From: Candidatus Scalindua sp. SCAELEC01
GTDB taxonomy: Bacteria; Planctomycetota; Brocadiia; Brocadiales; Scalinduaceae
Direction: 5' to 3'
Length of the DNA: 64,000 bases
Assembly (NCBI GenBank): GCA_004282745.1
Contig: SHMT01000009.1
Location: forward strand, 82,427-146,426
Under the pieces are notes generated by a model. The model saw only the letters and a program-made list of their open reading frames with translations. It was not told the origin of the DNA and did not search any database. Positions 30,762 to 39,627 of the stretch are shown here, piece after piece; the first letter of the stretch is position 1; each line of letters opens with the position of its first letter. A program made the translations under genes and the position numbers.

Positions 30762-31448
30762 TTATTTCACCAGTTGGATCTTCACACTTGGACCCATTGT
30801 TGACGAAATAAATACCTTTTGAATAAACACACCTTTTGCTGCTGGCGGCTTACTATTTTTAATATGTTTCATGAAGGACTGAATGTTTTCAACCAGATCC
30901 TCCTCGGAAAACGACAACTTTCCGACTGGAGCATGAACGTTTCCACCCGCATCACACCGAAACTCAACCTTACCTTCCTTAAATTCTTTCGTAACGTTAT
31001 AGACATCATCAGTAACCGTTCCGGATTTCGGAGACGGCATTTTGCCTTGGGGACCTAACGTTTTACCCAACTTCCCAACTTTACGCATCATGTCCGGCGT
31101 AGAAATTGCGACATCAAAATCGGACCAGCCCGAAACAATCTTCTCGATCAATTCATCACTACCAACCTCAACCGCCCCAGCCTTACGGGCCAAATCTGCT
31201 TTATCGTCAGCAGCAAAAACAACCACCCTCAACTCCTTACCGATACCCTTCGGCAGCGAAACAGCACCACGAACAAGCTGATCTGAGCGCTTAGGATCAA
31301 CACCAAGTTTCATAACGATATCCACCGATTCATCAAATTTTGGTTTTTCAGATCCCTTTAAAATTGAGACCCCCTCTTCCAGGCCGTATTCACTTTTTTT
31401 CACAAAATTTTTCTTTGACGCAACATAACGCTTGCTTCTCGACTTCAT
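30762..31448 (-). CDS. rplA: 50S ribosomal protein L1
   Basis: The start is placed at [12 protein letters not shown]; an in-frame upstream start would run into rplK and adds 16 hydrophobic residues foreign to L1. The 228-residue protein shows [21 protein letters not shown] and [22 protein letters not shown], the L1 signature. L1 forms the mobile L1 stalk at the E site and represses rplKA in E. coli. Confidence 0.96.
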   Translation of the reverse strand: MKSRSKRYVASKKNFVKKSEYGLEEGVSILKGSEKPKFDESVDIVMKLGVDPKRSDQLVRGAVSLPKGIGKELRVVVFAADDKADLARKAGAVEVGSDELIEKIVSGWSDFDVAISTPDMMRKVGKLGKTLGPQGKMPSPKSGTVTDDVYNVTKEFKEGKVEFRCDAGGNVHAPVGKLSFSEEDLVENIQSFMKHIKNSKPPAAKGVFIQKVFISSTMGPSVKIQLVK

Positions 31449-31492
31449 ATGTACCGTTCCCTTAAACAAAAAAAAGACCTTATCGGCCAATA

Positions 31493-31918
31493 TCAACCCT
31501 CAACTTCCAATCCCATCGATCGCGCAGTACCCTCAATAATCCTTACCGCCATATCCAGGTTCTTTGCGTTAAGATCTGCCAGTTTCGTCTTCGCTATCTC
31601 TTCAACCTGCTCCCGGGTCACCTTACCAACCTTAGTCCTATTCGGCTCAGACGCCCCTTTTGCTACCCCTGCAGATTTTTTCAGTAAAACAGCCGCTGGA
31701 GGCGACTTAATTATGAAAGTAAATGATTTATCTTTATAAACACTAATTTCAACGGGTGTTACCATCCCCTGCAAATTTTTAGTTTGCTCATTAAACTGAG
31801 AAACAAATTGGCCAATATTAACACCATGCTGACCCAGTGCAGGGCCTACGGGCGGCGCAGGCGTAGCTTGCCCAGCTGTAACTTGTAATTTTATTTTAGC
31901 TATAATCTCTTTTGACAT
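31493..31918 (-). CDS. rplK: 50S ribosomal protein L11
   Basis: The 141-residue protein starts [20 protein letters not shown] and carries the proline-rich [16 protein letters not shown] loop, which is the thiostrepton-sensitive switch at the GTPase centre, and the C-terminal rRNA-binding domain ([23 protein letters not shown]). It lies 34 bases after nusG. Confidence 0.97.
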   Translation of the reverse strand: MSKEIIAKIKLQVTAGQATPAPPVGPALGQHGVNIGQFVSQFNEQTKNLQGMVTPVEISVYKDKSFTFIIKSPPAAVLLKKSAGVAKGASEPNRTKVGKVTREQVEEIAKTKLADLNAKNLDMAVRIIEGTARSMGLEVEG

Positions 31919-31952
31919 GATTTTTTTAAATAATAAATTTACCTACTTTAAA

Positions 31953-32501
31953 TTACACTACCTCTGCCTGCCAATATTCCAACTCAACCGGTGTCGGCCT
32001 TCCAAAAATAGTAAGAATTATCTTCACACATCCACTTGCAGGGAAAACCTCTTCCACAACACCATCGTAATTTTCAAAAGGTCCCTCTTTAATACGAACC
32101 TTATCCCCTTTACAGAACCCAATTTCAGTTCGAGGCTTCTCCTCTTCAGCCTCGGCGGTCTGCAACAACATTTCAACCTCCCTATCTGTCATTGCAATGG
32201 GCTTTCGCTTACCACCGACAAAATCACTCGCACCGTAAGTCTCCCTTACAACAAAGCAGACCTTGTCCGGTATCTGTCCCTCTTCATCCACCTCCAGCTC
32301 CATTATCACATAACCGGGATAAATCTTACGCTCTACCACCCTTTTTTTACCACCCTTGATCTCAGTAACCTTTTCACTCGGCACCAGAACACTCGAAACA
32401 AGATCTCCCAAATCCTGAAGCTTAATAACCCTATCCAACTCCCTCTTAACCCTGTCTTCCTTATTACTTTGGACCCGAAGAACAAACCATTTTTTACCCA
32501 T
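31953..32501 (-). CDS. nusG: Transcription termination/antitermination factor NusG
   Basis: The 182-residue protein has the NGN domain beginning KKWFVLRVQSNKEDRVKRELD, with KIYPGYVIMELEVDEE, and a C-terminal KOW domain (FCKGDKVRIKEGPFENYDGVVEEV) that binds S10 or Rho. It couples transcription to translation. It is in the conserved secE-nusG-rplK order, though 198 bases after secE. Confidence 0.96.
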   Translation of the reverse strand: MGKKWFVLRVQSNKEDRVKRELDRVIKLQDLGDLVSSVLVPSEKVTEIKGGKKRVVERKIYPGYVIMELEVDEEGQIPDKVCFVVRETYGASDFVGGKRKPIAMTDREVEMLLQTAEAEEEKPRTEIGFCKGDKVRIKEGPFENYDGVVEEVFPASGCVKIILTIFGRPTPVELEYWQAEVV

Positions 32502-32699
32502 GAATTAACTCTGTATGTATTTAGCAAAACTATAAAGCACACGACCTTAGACGAGACTTTTACTTCACAAGAATGTTCTCTATTTCCTCAAGTGAAAATG
32601 GCTGGATATACAACCGTGCATATCTGAATTGGTAGCGTTTGAAGTGATTTAACCAATACAACCCAACGAAACGACCCTCATCACATTTCTCTTCTTACA
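32502..32699. other. Spacer between secE and nusG
   Basis: A 198-base gap between genes that are usually adjacent or overlapping. No RNA gene, short conserved protein or convincing terminator was seen; it may hold an internal promoter, but no good -35/-10 pair was found. Confidence 0.35.
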
Positions 32700-33158
32700 T
32701 CACAAAAGACCTATAGATTCCATAGCAGTCGATACCACCCAGTCGACACCGAAAATGTAGAGAGACATGAGCAGCAAAAAGACTATAACCACAACCGTCG
32801 ACCCAACCAACTCGTTCTTAGTAGGCCACGAGACCTTCTGAAGTTCACCCTGAGTGTCTATAAAAAACTCAACAGCCCTTTTCGACTTACCATCAAGCCA
32901 ACCAAGCCCAACCTCAAAACCTGTCGTAAAAAGAAAAATCAAACACCCGCAAACCAAAAAGAGAACAAACGAACAGACAAGCCCCCACGTCAGATCGACA
33001 CCCAACAATGGTATTTTAGCACCTACGAACAATGCAGGCAGATTCACCAAAACACCATAAAGCGAATATGAGGCAAAAAGCGAAGCAAGCCCAAACAGCC
33101 CGGCTACAGCACTCCTCGAATACACACCCATTCCCTTTTTATATATCCCTACACTCAT
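32700..33158 (-). CDS. secE: Protein translocase subunit SecE, long three-helix form
   Basis: The C-terminal third (about 92 to 150) is a normal SecE: an amphipathic FFIDTQGELQKVSWPTKNEL followed by a transmembrane helix. The first 90 residues add two further hydrophobic segments (about 15 to 40 and 52 to 78), giving a three-helix topology like E. coli SecE, and the total of 152 residues exceeds E. coli's 127. It lies between tRNA-Trp and nusG, as in many bacteria. Confidence 0.9.
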   Translation of the reverse strand: MSVGIYKKGMGVYSRSAVAGLFGLASLFASYSLYGVLVNLPALFVGAKIPLLGVDLTWGLVCSFVLFLVCGCLIFLFTTGFEVGLGWLDGKSKRAVEFFIDTQGELQKVSWPTKNELVGSTVVVIVFLLLMSLYIFGVDWVVSTAMESIGLL

Positions 33159-33180
33159 TTTTATCTCAATTACAATTTGG

Positions 33181-33255
33181 CAGGTCTGGAGGGACTCGAA
33201 CCCCCAACACCCGGATTTGGAATCCGGTGCTCTAGCCGATTGGAGCTACAGACCT
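33181..33255 (-). tRNA. tRNA-Trp (anticodon CCA)
   Basis: The minus strand folds into a 75-base cloverleaf: acceptor AGGTCTG pairing with CAGACCT, an anticodon stem CGGAT/ATCCG enclosing CCA, and a T-loop GGTTCGAGTCC. The 3' CCA is not encoded. Its place between rpmG and secE is widely conserved. Confidence 0.96.
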
Positions 33256-33260
33256 TCTTC

Positions 33261-33410
33261 TTATTTTTTCTGTTCTTTGTGCAATGTATGCTTCCTACAA
33301 TGCCTACAAAACTTTTGCAACTCCAACCGAACGGCCTGTTTTAACTCTTTACTTGTCCTATAATTTCTATTCTTACATTCCGTACAGGCCAATGTTATAT
33401 AGTCTCTCAT
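33261..33410 (-). CDS. rpmG: 50S ribosomal protein L33, zinc type
   Basis: The minus strand between tRNA-Trp and tuf copy 2 encodes 49 residues, [21 protein letters not shown] at the start (Cys9, Cys12) and [12 protein letters not shown] near the end (Cys35, Cys38). This is the C-plus, zinc-ribbon form of L33. The tuf-rpmG-(tRNA-Trp)-secE-nusG order supports the call. It is short enough to be missed by length-filtered gene finders. Confidence 0.96.
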   Translation of the reverse strand: MRDYITLACTECKNRNYRTSKELKQAVRLELQKFCRHCRKHTLHKEQKK

Positions 33411-33433
33411 GATCCAACTTTCAACCCAATATC

Positions 33434-34636
33434 TTATGTAATAATTTTAGTAACAACACCCGCACCCACGGTCTTTCCACCTTCCCGTATCGCAAACCGC
33501 AACTCCTGCTCCATCGCTATTGGCGTCACCAGCTCTATCTCCAGTTTCGCATTGTCGCCCGGCATCACCATCTCCGCACCCCCAAGCAAATTAACTGAAC
33601 CGGTCACATCCGTAGTCCTAAAATAAAACTGAGGCCTATAACCATTGAAAAACGGTGTATGTCTTCCACCCTCCTCTTTTGTCAATATATATGCCTCCGC
33701 TTCAAATTTCGTATGCGGCGTTATGCTCTTCGGAACTGCCAATACCTGCCCACGTTCCAAATCATCCTTCTCCACACCCCTCAGCAACACACCTAAATTA
33801 TCACCCGCCTGACCCTGATCCAGTGTCTTATTAAACATCTCTACCCCGGTTACCACTGTCTTGCGAATCTCATCCGTCATCCCCACTATCTCAACCTCAT
33901 CACCAACCTTCACTATTCCCCGCTCTACTCGCCCTGTACCAACGGTACCTCGACCTTTGATACTAAAGACGTCCTCCAACGACATCAAAAGAGGTTTGTC
34001 AATCTCTCTTACCGGTTCCGGCAGGTAGCTATCCAACGCATCCATCAACTGCAGTATTGGCCCGCAATTCTCACACTCTGTCTTTGCACAGCCACAACCA
34101 GCGGCCTTCAACGCCGAACCCTTTATCACAGGAATATCATCCCCGGGGTAATCATACTTACTCAACAGCTCTCGAACCTCAAGCTCTACCAACTCAAGCA
34201 ACTCAGGATCTTCCATCTGGTCTAATTTATTCAGAAATACGACTATACGGGGAACACCCACCTGCCTCGCAAGGAGGATGTGCTCACGCGTCTGCGGCAT
34301 CGGACCATCCGGCGCGCTCACCACCAGAATCGCACCATCCATCTGGGCCGCACCCGTTATCATATTTTTCACATAATCAGCATGCCCGGGGCAATCCACA
34401 TGTGCATAATGCCTCGTATCAGTCTCATACTCCACATGTGCTATCGCTATCGTTATTCCACGATCTCGCTCCTCAGGTGCATTGTCTATCGAATCAAATG
34501 CCCTCGCTTTGGCATTACCCTTTACTGCCAATGTGTTTGTTATCACCGATGTCAACGTTGTCTTACCGTGATCCACATGCCCTATCGTCCCCACATTTAC
34601 ATGCGGTTTCGTTCTCTGAAATACCTCCTTAGCCAT
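33434..34636 (-). CDS. tuf: Elongation factor Tu, copy 2 (tRNA-linked copy)
   Basis: The 400-residue protein is identical to copy 1 at 17598 to 18800, including the Cys181/183/188/191 cluster. Comparing the two genes base by base, the only difference seen is at codon 7 (CAG here). Identity stops exactly at the ATG upstream and about 9 bases past the stop. This copy follows four tRNA genes, the tufB arrangement known from E. coli. Confidence 0.97.
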   Translation of the reverse strand: MAKEVFQRTKPHVNVGTIGHVDHGKTTLTSVITNTLAVKGNAKARAFDSIDNAPEERDRGITIAIAHVEYETDTRHYAHVDCPGHADYVKNMITGAAQMDGAILVVSAPDGPMPQTREHILLARQVGVPRIVVFLNKLDQMEDPELLELVELEVRELLSKYDYPGDDIPVIKGSALKAAGCGCAKTECENCGPILQLMDALDSYLPEPVREIDKPLLMSLEDVFSIKGRGTVGTGRVERGIVKVGDEVEIVGMTDEIRKTVVTGVEMFNKTLDQGQAGDNLGVLLRGVEKDDLERGQVLAVPKSITPHTKFEAEAYILTKEEGGRHTPFFNGYRPQFYFRTTDVTGSVNLLGGAEMVMPGDNAKLEIELVTPIAMEQELRFAIREGGKTVGAGVVTKIIT

Positions 34637-34748
34637 AGATAAAGACTCCCATAATCTCGTAAATTAGCTCATACTGAGAATTGTATATTACCAGCCAGCA
34701 AAAATATTATTCAAACATGGTCTTACAGGTAAATCGTTGCAAATATGA

Positions 34749-34820
34749 AGCTGCTGATGGGATTTGAACCCATGACCTCGTCCTTACCAAGGACGTGCTC
34801 TACCCCTGAGCCACAGCAGC
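34749..34820 (-). tRNA. tRNA-Thr (anticodon GGT)
   Basis: A 72-base minus-strand cloverleaf: acceptor GCTGCTG/CAGCAGC, anticodon stem CGTCC/GGACG around loop TTGGTAA, T-arm GGGTTCAAATCCC. It is the last tRNA before tuf copy 2, matching the E. coli thrT-tufB order. Confidence 0.96.
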
Positions 34821-34886
34821 ATAATGCCTTGGCCCAGAAATACAGGCAAATGCAGTACCAAACAAACAATTCTGTAAGGCTCGATA

Positions 34887-34914
34887 ATGTAACATTTATT
34901 TAAAAAAAGTCAAA
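34887..34914 (-). promoter_or_regulatory. Predicted sigma-70 promoter for tRNA-Thr(GGT)-tuf copy 2
   Basis: On the minus strand TTGACT (34909 to 34914) and TACATT (34887 to 34892) are 16 bases apart, and TG precedes the -10 by one base (extended -10). It lies about 67 bases upstream of tRNA-Thr(GGT). The -35 overlaps an A/T-only inverted repeat with 8-bp arms (AAAAAAGT and ACTTTTTT), which could instead be a weak terminator of the upstream tRNA unit. Confidence 0.5.
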
Positions 34915-34958
34915 ACTTTTTTTAAAAATAATAAATTCCTTAGAATTGTACGTTAAAT

Positions 34959-35029
34959 AGCGGGCGACGGGAATCGAACCCACATCACTAGCTTGGAAGG
35001 CTAGGGCTTTACCATTAAGCTACGCCCGC
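34959..35029 (-). tRNA. tRNA-Gly (anticodon TCC)
   Basis: A 71-base minus-strand cloverleaf with acceptor GCGGGCG/CGCCCGC, anticodon stem CTAGC/GCTAG around CTTCCAA, and T-arm GGGTTCGATTCCC. CCA is not encoded. Confidence 0.96.
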
Positions 35030-35054
35030 ACGTTTCAAAAAATTCAAACAAAAA

Positions 35055-35139
35055 TGGTGGGGAGAGGAGGATTCGAACCTCCGAAGGCTACGCCAACAGA
35101 TTTACAGTCTGTCCCCTTTGGCCACTCGGGTACCTCCCC
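35055..35139 (-). tRNA. tRNA-Tyr (anticodon GTA), CCA encoded
   Basis: A class II tRNA of 85 bases on the minus strand: acceptor GGGGAGG/TCTCCCC, anticodon loop CTGTAAA, a long variable arm (TTGGCGTAGCCTTC region) and T-arm GGAGGTTCGAATCCTCC. The terminal CCA is encoded, unlike in the neighbouring tRNAs. Confidence 0.95.
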
Positions 35140-35181
35140 ACAACGCTTAAGCTTCGATAGCTTAGTGGATATACAAAAATA

Positions 35182-35253
35182 AGCTAGCGGTGGGATTCGA
35201 ACCCACAACCTGCTGTTTACAAGACAGCTACTCTGCCATTGAGCCACGCTAGC
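35182..35253 (-). tRNA. tRNA-Thr (anticodon TGT)
   Basis: A 72-base minus-strand cloverleaf: acceptor GCTAGCG/CGCTAGC, anticodon stem GCTGT/ACAGC around CTTGTAA, T-arm GTGGGTTCGAATCCCAC. It is first in the Thr-Tyr-Gly-Thr-tuf order that matches E. coli thrU-tyrU-glyT-thrT-tufB. Confidence 0.96.
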
Positions 35254-35272
35254 TTGAAAATGCAATGCGCAA

Positions 35273-35301
35273 TATATATCAAAAACAGATATTTTTTTCA
35301 A
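35273..35301 (-). promoter_or_regulatory. Predicted sigma-70 promoter at the head of the tRNA-tuf-ribosomal supercluster
   Basis: On the minus strand TTGAAA (35296 to 35301) and TATATA (35273 to 35278) are exactly 17 bases apart, close to consensus. The expected start of transcription is about 10 to 15 bases before tRNA-Thr(TGT). This is the best promoter seen for the whole cluster. Confidence 0.65.
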
Positions 35302-35321
35302 GCCAAAACCTTATTTCCATT

Positions 35322-36467
35322 CTACATTTTACGAATTTGCCTCAAATAGCCATGGTAGTTTCGCGTAATTTCGCAAAGGCTATCACCACCAAATTTTTCT
35401 AAAAAAGAGCGGGCAATTTCAAACGAAACCACCGATTCTGCCACAATTGATGCAGCAGGAACCGCACAGGTATCGGAACGTTCGGTCGATGCGTCGGTTG
35501 GCTCTTTCGAAAGGATGTCTATCGATTTTAACGGTTTCATCAACGTTGGAATCGGCTTCATAACTGCTCTTGAAATGAGGACCTCACCATTGGACATACC
35601 GCCCTCAATTCCCCCAGCATTATTAGACGACCTCCCAAATCCTCCGGAAAGAGAACTCTCTTTAGCCTGCGGATCATAAGTGATTTCATCATGTACCTGT
35701 GAACCAAATTTTCCAGCAAACTGAAACCCCAAACCGAATTCTACCCCCTTAATCCCCTGAATAGACATCAAGGCCCGAGCTATTGCCCCATCCAACCGTA
35801 AATCCCAGTGCACATGATCCCCCAATCCTGTTGGCAAACCAAATGAAACCACCTCAATAATCCCACCAAGAGAATCGCCACTCTTCTTCGCCACATCAAT
35901 TTTTTCAATAATTTCCTTTTCTATCGATTCATCCAAACAATATACACGACTTTTATCCCTTCTCTTCCGAATCTCTTCCTTATCTGTTAACGTTTTACAA
36001 GAATCGACACCACCAATCCCTTTGACGTAACCCAAAACACTTATGCCGAATTTTGAAAGCAACACTTTAGCCAAGGAACCGGCAGCCACTCGAGCGGCAG
36101 TCTCTCTTGCACTCGCCCGCTCAAGGATGTTTCTTATATCATCCTGACCATACTTCATCACCCCTGACAAATCTGCGTGACCGGGCCTCGGCTTTGTCAC
36201 GTTAGGCAGTATATCAATCTTGTAATCCCTATTTTCAATTTTAAGACATACTGGACTGCCTATTGTTGTTTTCTTTCTTATACCAGACAAAACAGACACG
36301 CGATCACTTTCAATCTGCATTCTGCCGCCCCTACCATATCCCCCTTGCCGCATCTTCAAATCTTCATTGATGACAGATTCGTCCAGCAATACCCCTGCAG
36401 GAAAACCGCTTACGATAACCACAAGACACGGTCCATGCGATTCACCTGCAGTTGTCAAAGTCAGCAT
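35322..36467 (-). CDS. aroC: Chorismate synthase
   Basis: The enzyme makes chorismate from EPSP, the last step of the shikimate pathway, using reduced FMN. The 381-residue product has the N-terminal AGESHGP signature, the FMN/phosphate-binding RASARETAARVAAG and the C-terminal GGMSNGEVLISRAVMKP segment. The ATG at 36467 is preferred because GAGG lies 11 bases upstream; a GTG nine bases earlier is too close to it. It is a single gene, upstream of and codirectional with the tRNA cluster. Confidence 0.96.
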   Translation of the reverse strand: MLTLTTAGESHGPCLVVIVSGFPAGVLLDESVINEDLKMRQGGYGRGGRMQIESDRVSVLSGIRKKTTIGSPVCLKIENRDYKIDILPNVTKPRPGHADLSGVMKYGQDDIRNILERASARETAARVAAGSLAKVLLSKFGISVLGYVKGIGGVDSCKTLTDKEEIRKRRDKSRVYCLDESIEKEIIEKIDVAKKSGDSLGGIIEVVSFGLPTGLGDHVHWDLRLDGAIARALMSIQGIKGVEFGLGFQFAGKFGSQVHDEITYDPQAKESSLSGGFGRSSNNAGGIEGGMSNGEVLISRAVMKPIPTLMKPLKSIDILSKEPTDASTERSDTCAVPAASIVAESVVSFEIARSFLEKFGGDSLCEITRNYHGYLRQIRKM

Positions 36468-36576
36468 AATAAGCACATCCTCAATAAATAAATTTTCGCA
36501 TATTCCGCCTCAAACAGGAAGAGCACGCTGCCTGAAGAGATAACGTTAACCTGTTGCCCCACACTACAACAGTAAA

Positions 36577-36725
36577 TAGTGTTTGAACGAAAACTACCCA
36601 TCTACTGCGTTGCTGCAATAATTTCGCAATCCTCAAGTACAATTGTACGTTCCGGTTACGAAATTATTACGCGCCTTGTACCTAGGCACTTTTCATTCAA
36701 ACACAGGGTTTTCGTTCAGACACTA
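36577..36725. repeat. 149-bp palindromic MITE-like element, copy A
   Basis: The ends are 18-bp terminal inverted repeats (TAGTGTTTGAACGAAAAC and its complement with one mismatch). Inside is a stem AATAATTTCG/CGAAATTATT and a perfect 12-bp palindrome GTACAATTGTAC. It has no coding capacity. Copy B at 46480 to 46628 has the same length and differs at about ten positions. Both begin and end in TA, as would fit a TA target duplication, but this is inference. Confidence 0.8.
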
Positions 36726-37047
36726 AATAACAGTACAAAAAGCGCTTAAAATAGCTACAACAAATTTACCATTCCCAAGCGACAAAATCTCTCTTTTTTT
36801 GCTTTTAAATCAATATAACTGTTTTAATATGTTTTTTCTAGAAAATATTATATGATTTTTCATTGCTTATGCTTATCTCCTTATGATACTATTTTTCTCT
36901 TTATCGAGTGACTGGCATGCTGCCCACACCAATACTGCGATTGAACACCCGTACCCAACAGAAAAAATGAAAAAGAGACACAGCAACCTAATTTTGTCGA
37001 TACTCAAATAATGAGTACTCCTCGTGACCCTGTTCACAAAAAAAATC
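36726..37047. other. Non-coding AT-rich region upstream of the permease gene
   Basis: This stretch, together with copy A and the aroC leader, separates aroC (minus strand) from the permease gene (plus strand). It must hold the promoter of the permease gene, but no convincing pair of promoter boxes or ribosome-binding site was found. Nothing else was recognised. Confidence 0.4.
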
Positions 37048-38304
37048 ATGTACAAACTGTTCATAAGCTTTAGATATTTACAAAGAAAAAAAATTGCCTT
37101 TTTTGCAGTTGCTGGGGTCGCTGTTGGCGTCATGACCCTCATTGTGGTACTATCGGTGATGAGTGGTTTTGACAAGGAGTTACGATCAAAAATCAGAGGT
37201 ACATTAGCCCATATCATTGTGTCGAAAATGGGTATGTATGGACTAAATAATTACGAAGAGGTCTTAAAAAAAATTCAATCGTTTGAACATGTGCAGGCGT
37301 GTTCACCCTACATCGAAGGCCCAGCGCTCATTAACATTCGGGGCACAAAAGAGTTTGTCTATTTCAGAGGCATAGACCCTATCTTAGAATCAAAAGTTAG
37401 CGACCTGGAACAGTATCTGAAGGAGTCCAATAACAAGCCAGAAGATCTATTGCTCCTCCATGGTGATAAAAAAACCCCCAGTGCTTTTGGTGGAATCGAA
37501 CTCTTACGAACAAATGTTGGCGATTATAAAAACCATCCTGAAAGTTTTGTAAACAATGGAGAAAAAATAGTCCTGGTTGCAATCAAGGGATGGGACAAAA
37601 TAAACGTAAAGGCATTTATTCTTACAGGAAAAGTTAAATCCGGCATGTATGATGTTGATAAAAATTACCTCTACATACCGCTAAAAATCGCCCAGGGATT
37701 AGCCGGAGCGGAAGATTCTGTTACCGCAATTAGCGTACGGTTAGACGACTACAAAAATGCACCTTTGGTGAGCGAACGTATCAAGAAAGAGCTTGGCTTC
37801 GGTTTCCATGTACAGACTTGGGAAGAGGCACGCGGAACATTCCTTAAGGCAGTCGCTTTGGAGAAACGGGTGATGGCATTTATTCTGTTTTTTATCATTA
37901 TCGTGGCAGGTTTCAACATTCTCGCAATTCTCACAATGATTGTCTTTGAAAAAACGAAAGATATAGGCACTCTCAAGGCCCTCGGGGCCACTACCTGGGG
38001 CATTATGCAAATATTCCTCCTGAACGGGCTCTTTATCGGCATCTTCGGTGCAGCAATCGGCACCGGCCTAGGCCTTGCCTTCATAAATAGAATCAATTGG
38101 ATAGAAACTACCGTATACAAATACTCGGGATGGAGACCCTTTCCACCGGAAGTGTACTATTTCGATGAAATTCCGACTTCTATTGACCCAAAAAGCATTA
38201 TCATTATTGCCAGCATCTCAATTACCTGTAGCCTCCTCTTTAGCATATATCCGGCACAAAAAGCTGCTCGATTAGACCCTGTCCAAACACTGAGATATGA
38301 ATAG
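37048..38304 (+). CDS. LolC/LolE-family (FtsX-like) ABC transporter permease
   Basis: The 418-residue protein has the topology of lipoprotein-releasing permeases: one N-terminal membrane helix (about 15 to 38, FFAVAGVAVGVMTLIVVLSVMSG), a periplasmic domain of about 230 residues, and three C-terminal helices in the FtsX domain, with FEKTKDIGTLKALGAT as the conserved cytoplasmic coupling segment. LolC/E pull outer-membrane lipoproteins from the inner membrane with the ATPase LolD. No LolD or second permease gene adjoins it. The ATG at 37048 is preferred over an upstream GTG at 37024, but neither has a clear ribosome-binding site. Confidence 0.85.
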   Translation: MYKLFISFRYLQRKKIAFFAVAGVAVGVMTLIVVLSVMSGFDKELRSKIRGTLAHIIVSKMGMYGLNNYEEVLKKIQSFEHVQACSPYIEGPALINIRGTKEFVYFRGIDPILESKVSDLEQYLKESNNKPEDLLLLHGDKKTPSAFGGIELLRTNVGDYKNHPESFVNNGEKIVLVAIKGWDKINVKAFILTGKVKSGMYDVDKNYLYIPLKIAQGLAGAEDSVTAISVRLDDYKNAPLVSERIKKELGFGFHVQTWEEARGTFLKAVALEKRVMAFILFFIIIVAGFNILAILTMIVFEKTKDIGTLKALGATTWGIMQIFLLNGLFIGIFGAAIGTGLGLAFINRINWIETTVYKYSGWRPFPPEVYYFDEIPTSIDPKSIIIIASISITCSLLFSIYPAQKAARLDPVQTLRYE

Positions 38305-38466
38305 CGACTGGCTTGAACAAAAAACAAACATTTCTGACTTATGCTTGAATATTTATCTTTTAGTTATTATGATAAGCGGTCGTTATCGTTATTTTGTTGC
38401 GATTCAACCGAAGTAAAGAGGCGTCCTATTTACGAAACAGCAAAAAACGTAAACGCCGAAATCCCC

Positions 38467-38490
38467 TTAGGGCCCAGGAAAGAATAACTT
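38467..38490. repeat. 24-bp dispersed repeat, copy 1, next to a hairpin
   Basis: The sequence from TTAGGGCCCAGG to AATAACTT is exactly repeated at 62886 to 62909. Here it runs into a perfect hairpin, TTTTCCG-AGGAC-CGGAAAA. It lies in the 253-base gap before the DUF58 gene, in which nothing else was recognised. Confidence 0.7.
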
Positions 38491-38557
38491 TTCCGAGGAC
38501 CGGAAAAATGCCTTGTTGGGTTATCCGTCCATCGCTTTTATGTAAAATTGATAGAGT

Positions 38558-39439
38558 ATGATTCCAAAGGAAATATTAAAAAAAGTAAAACAGATACAGA
38601 TACGTTCAAGCCGCCTGGTTAATGATGTATTGGCTGGTGAATATGTAAGTGTCTTCAAAGGCCGAGGAATGGAATTTGAGGAGGTCAGAGAGTATCAAAT
38701 GGGTGATGACATCAGATCAATTGATTGGAATGTTACCGCCCGTCTTGGCCATCCCTATATAAAGAGATTCTCAGAAGAGAGGGAATTGACCATAATGTTT
38801 TTGGTAGACCTGAGCTCTTCCGGAAAATTCGGAAGCGTGACCCAATTTAAGAATGAAATTGCAACTGAGGCGTGTGCACTCCTTGCTCTATCCGCTGTCA
38901 GGAATAACGACAAGGTCGGTCTCATACTATTCACTGATAGAATTGAGAAATTTGTGCCACCAAAGAAAGGAAAAACCCATGTACTCCGTCTCATAAGGGA
39001 AGTACTCTATTTTAAGCCGGAAAGGAAGGGGACTGATATTTCGGTAGCCCTTGAATATCTCATTAAAATTACCAAACGTAAGACTGTCAGCTTTCTCATG
39101 TCTGATTTTCTCACATCGGACTTTGAACGCACACTACGCATTACAAACAAGAGACATGACATGATTGCAGTTTCCATAACAGACCCTCGGGAACTTGAAC
39201 TTCCGAATGTTGGTTTTATTAAACTGAAAGATGCGGAAACAGGAGAGATAAAACTCGTCGATACATCTGACCAAAAGTTAAGGAGAGAATTTTGTAGACA
39301 AAACGCAAAAAACAGAGAAGAGAGAAAAAAAATGTTCAGGGGCGTTGGCGTTGACATGATTGACCTGAGAACGGATAGCTCTTACGTTGAACCAATAATG
39401 AATTTTTTCAGGATGAGGGAGAGAAGACTCAAATACTGA
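38558..39439 (+). CDS. DUF58-domain protein of the Bat operon
   Basis: A 293-residue soluble protein of the DUF58 family, which has a von Willebrand A-like core. Visible landmarks are GRGMEFEEVREYQMGDDIRSIDWNVTAR (about 45 to 72), the family signature, and the MIDAS-like VDLSSSGKFGS. In other bacteria DUF58 proteins are encoded between a MoxR AAA+ ATPase and the bat genes and are thought to help a chaperone-like system at the envelope. Here no MoxR gene precedes it. It has no signal peptide. Confidence 0.88.
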   Translation: MIPKEILKKVKQIQIRSSRLVNDVLAGEYVSVFKGRGMEFEEVREYQMGDDIRSIDWNVTARLGHPYIKRFSEERELTIMFLVDLSSSGKFGSVTQFKNEIATEACALLALSAVRNNDKVGLILFTDRIEKFVPPKKGKTHVLRLIREVLYFKPERKGTDISVALEYLIKITKRKTVSFLMSDFLTSDFERTLRITNKRHDMIAVSITDPRELELPNVGFIKLKDAETGEIKLVDTSDQKLRREFCRQNAKNREERKKMFRGVGVDMIDLRTDSSYVEPIMNFFRMRERRLKY

Positions 39440-39627
39440 TATTTGTGCGTTTCAGGAAAAGTATCTATTTTTTTACAATAAACGAAAACATATCAAGCTC
39501 CATCCGCGTAATTTTACCGAAGAAAAAGTATCTTTTGCAGCCTCTCAAACAAGATGACTTATAAATCCTGAGCACTTGCCATTTTATATTTTCTGTTTTT
39601 TCCTACCGGAACAAAACGTTGGTTATT

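Noticed and set aside
17598..34636. Second tuf as an assembly duplication
   Set aside because: The flanks differ completely, each copy has its expected classical neighbours (fusA/rpsJ and tRNA-Thr/rpmG), and one base differs, so two real loci are more likely.
36577..36725. CRISPR repeat or intact insertion sequence at the 149-bp element
   Set aside because: There is no regular array of spacers and no transposase frame; it is too short for an insertion sequence and fits a non-autonomous palindromic element.
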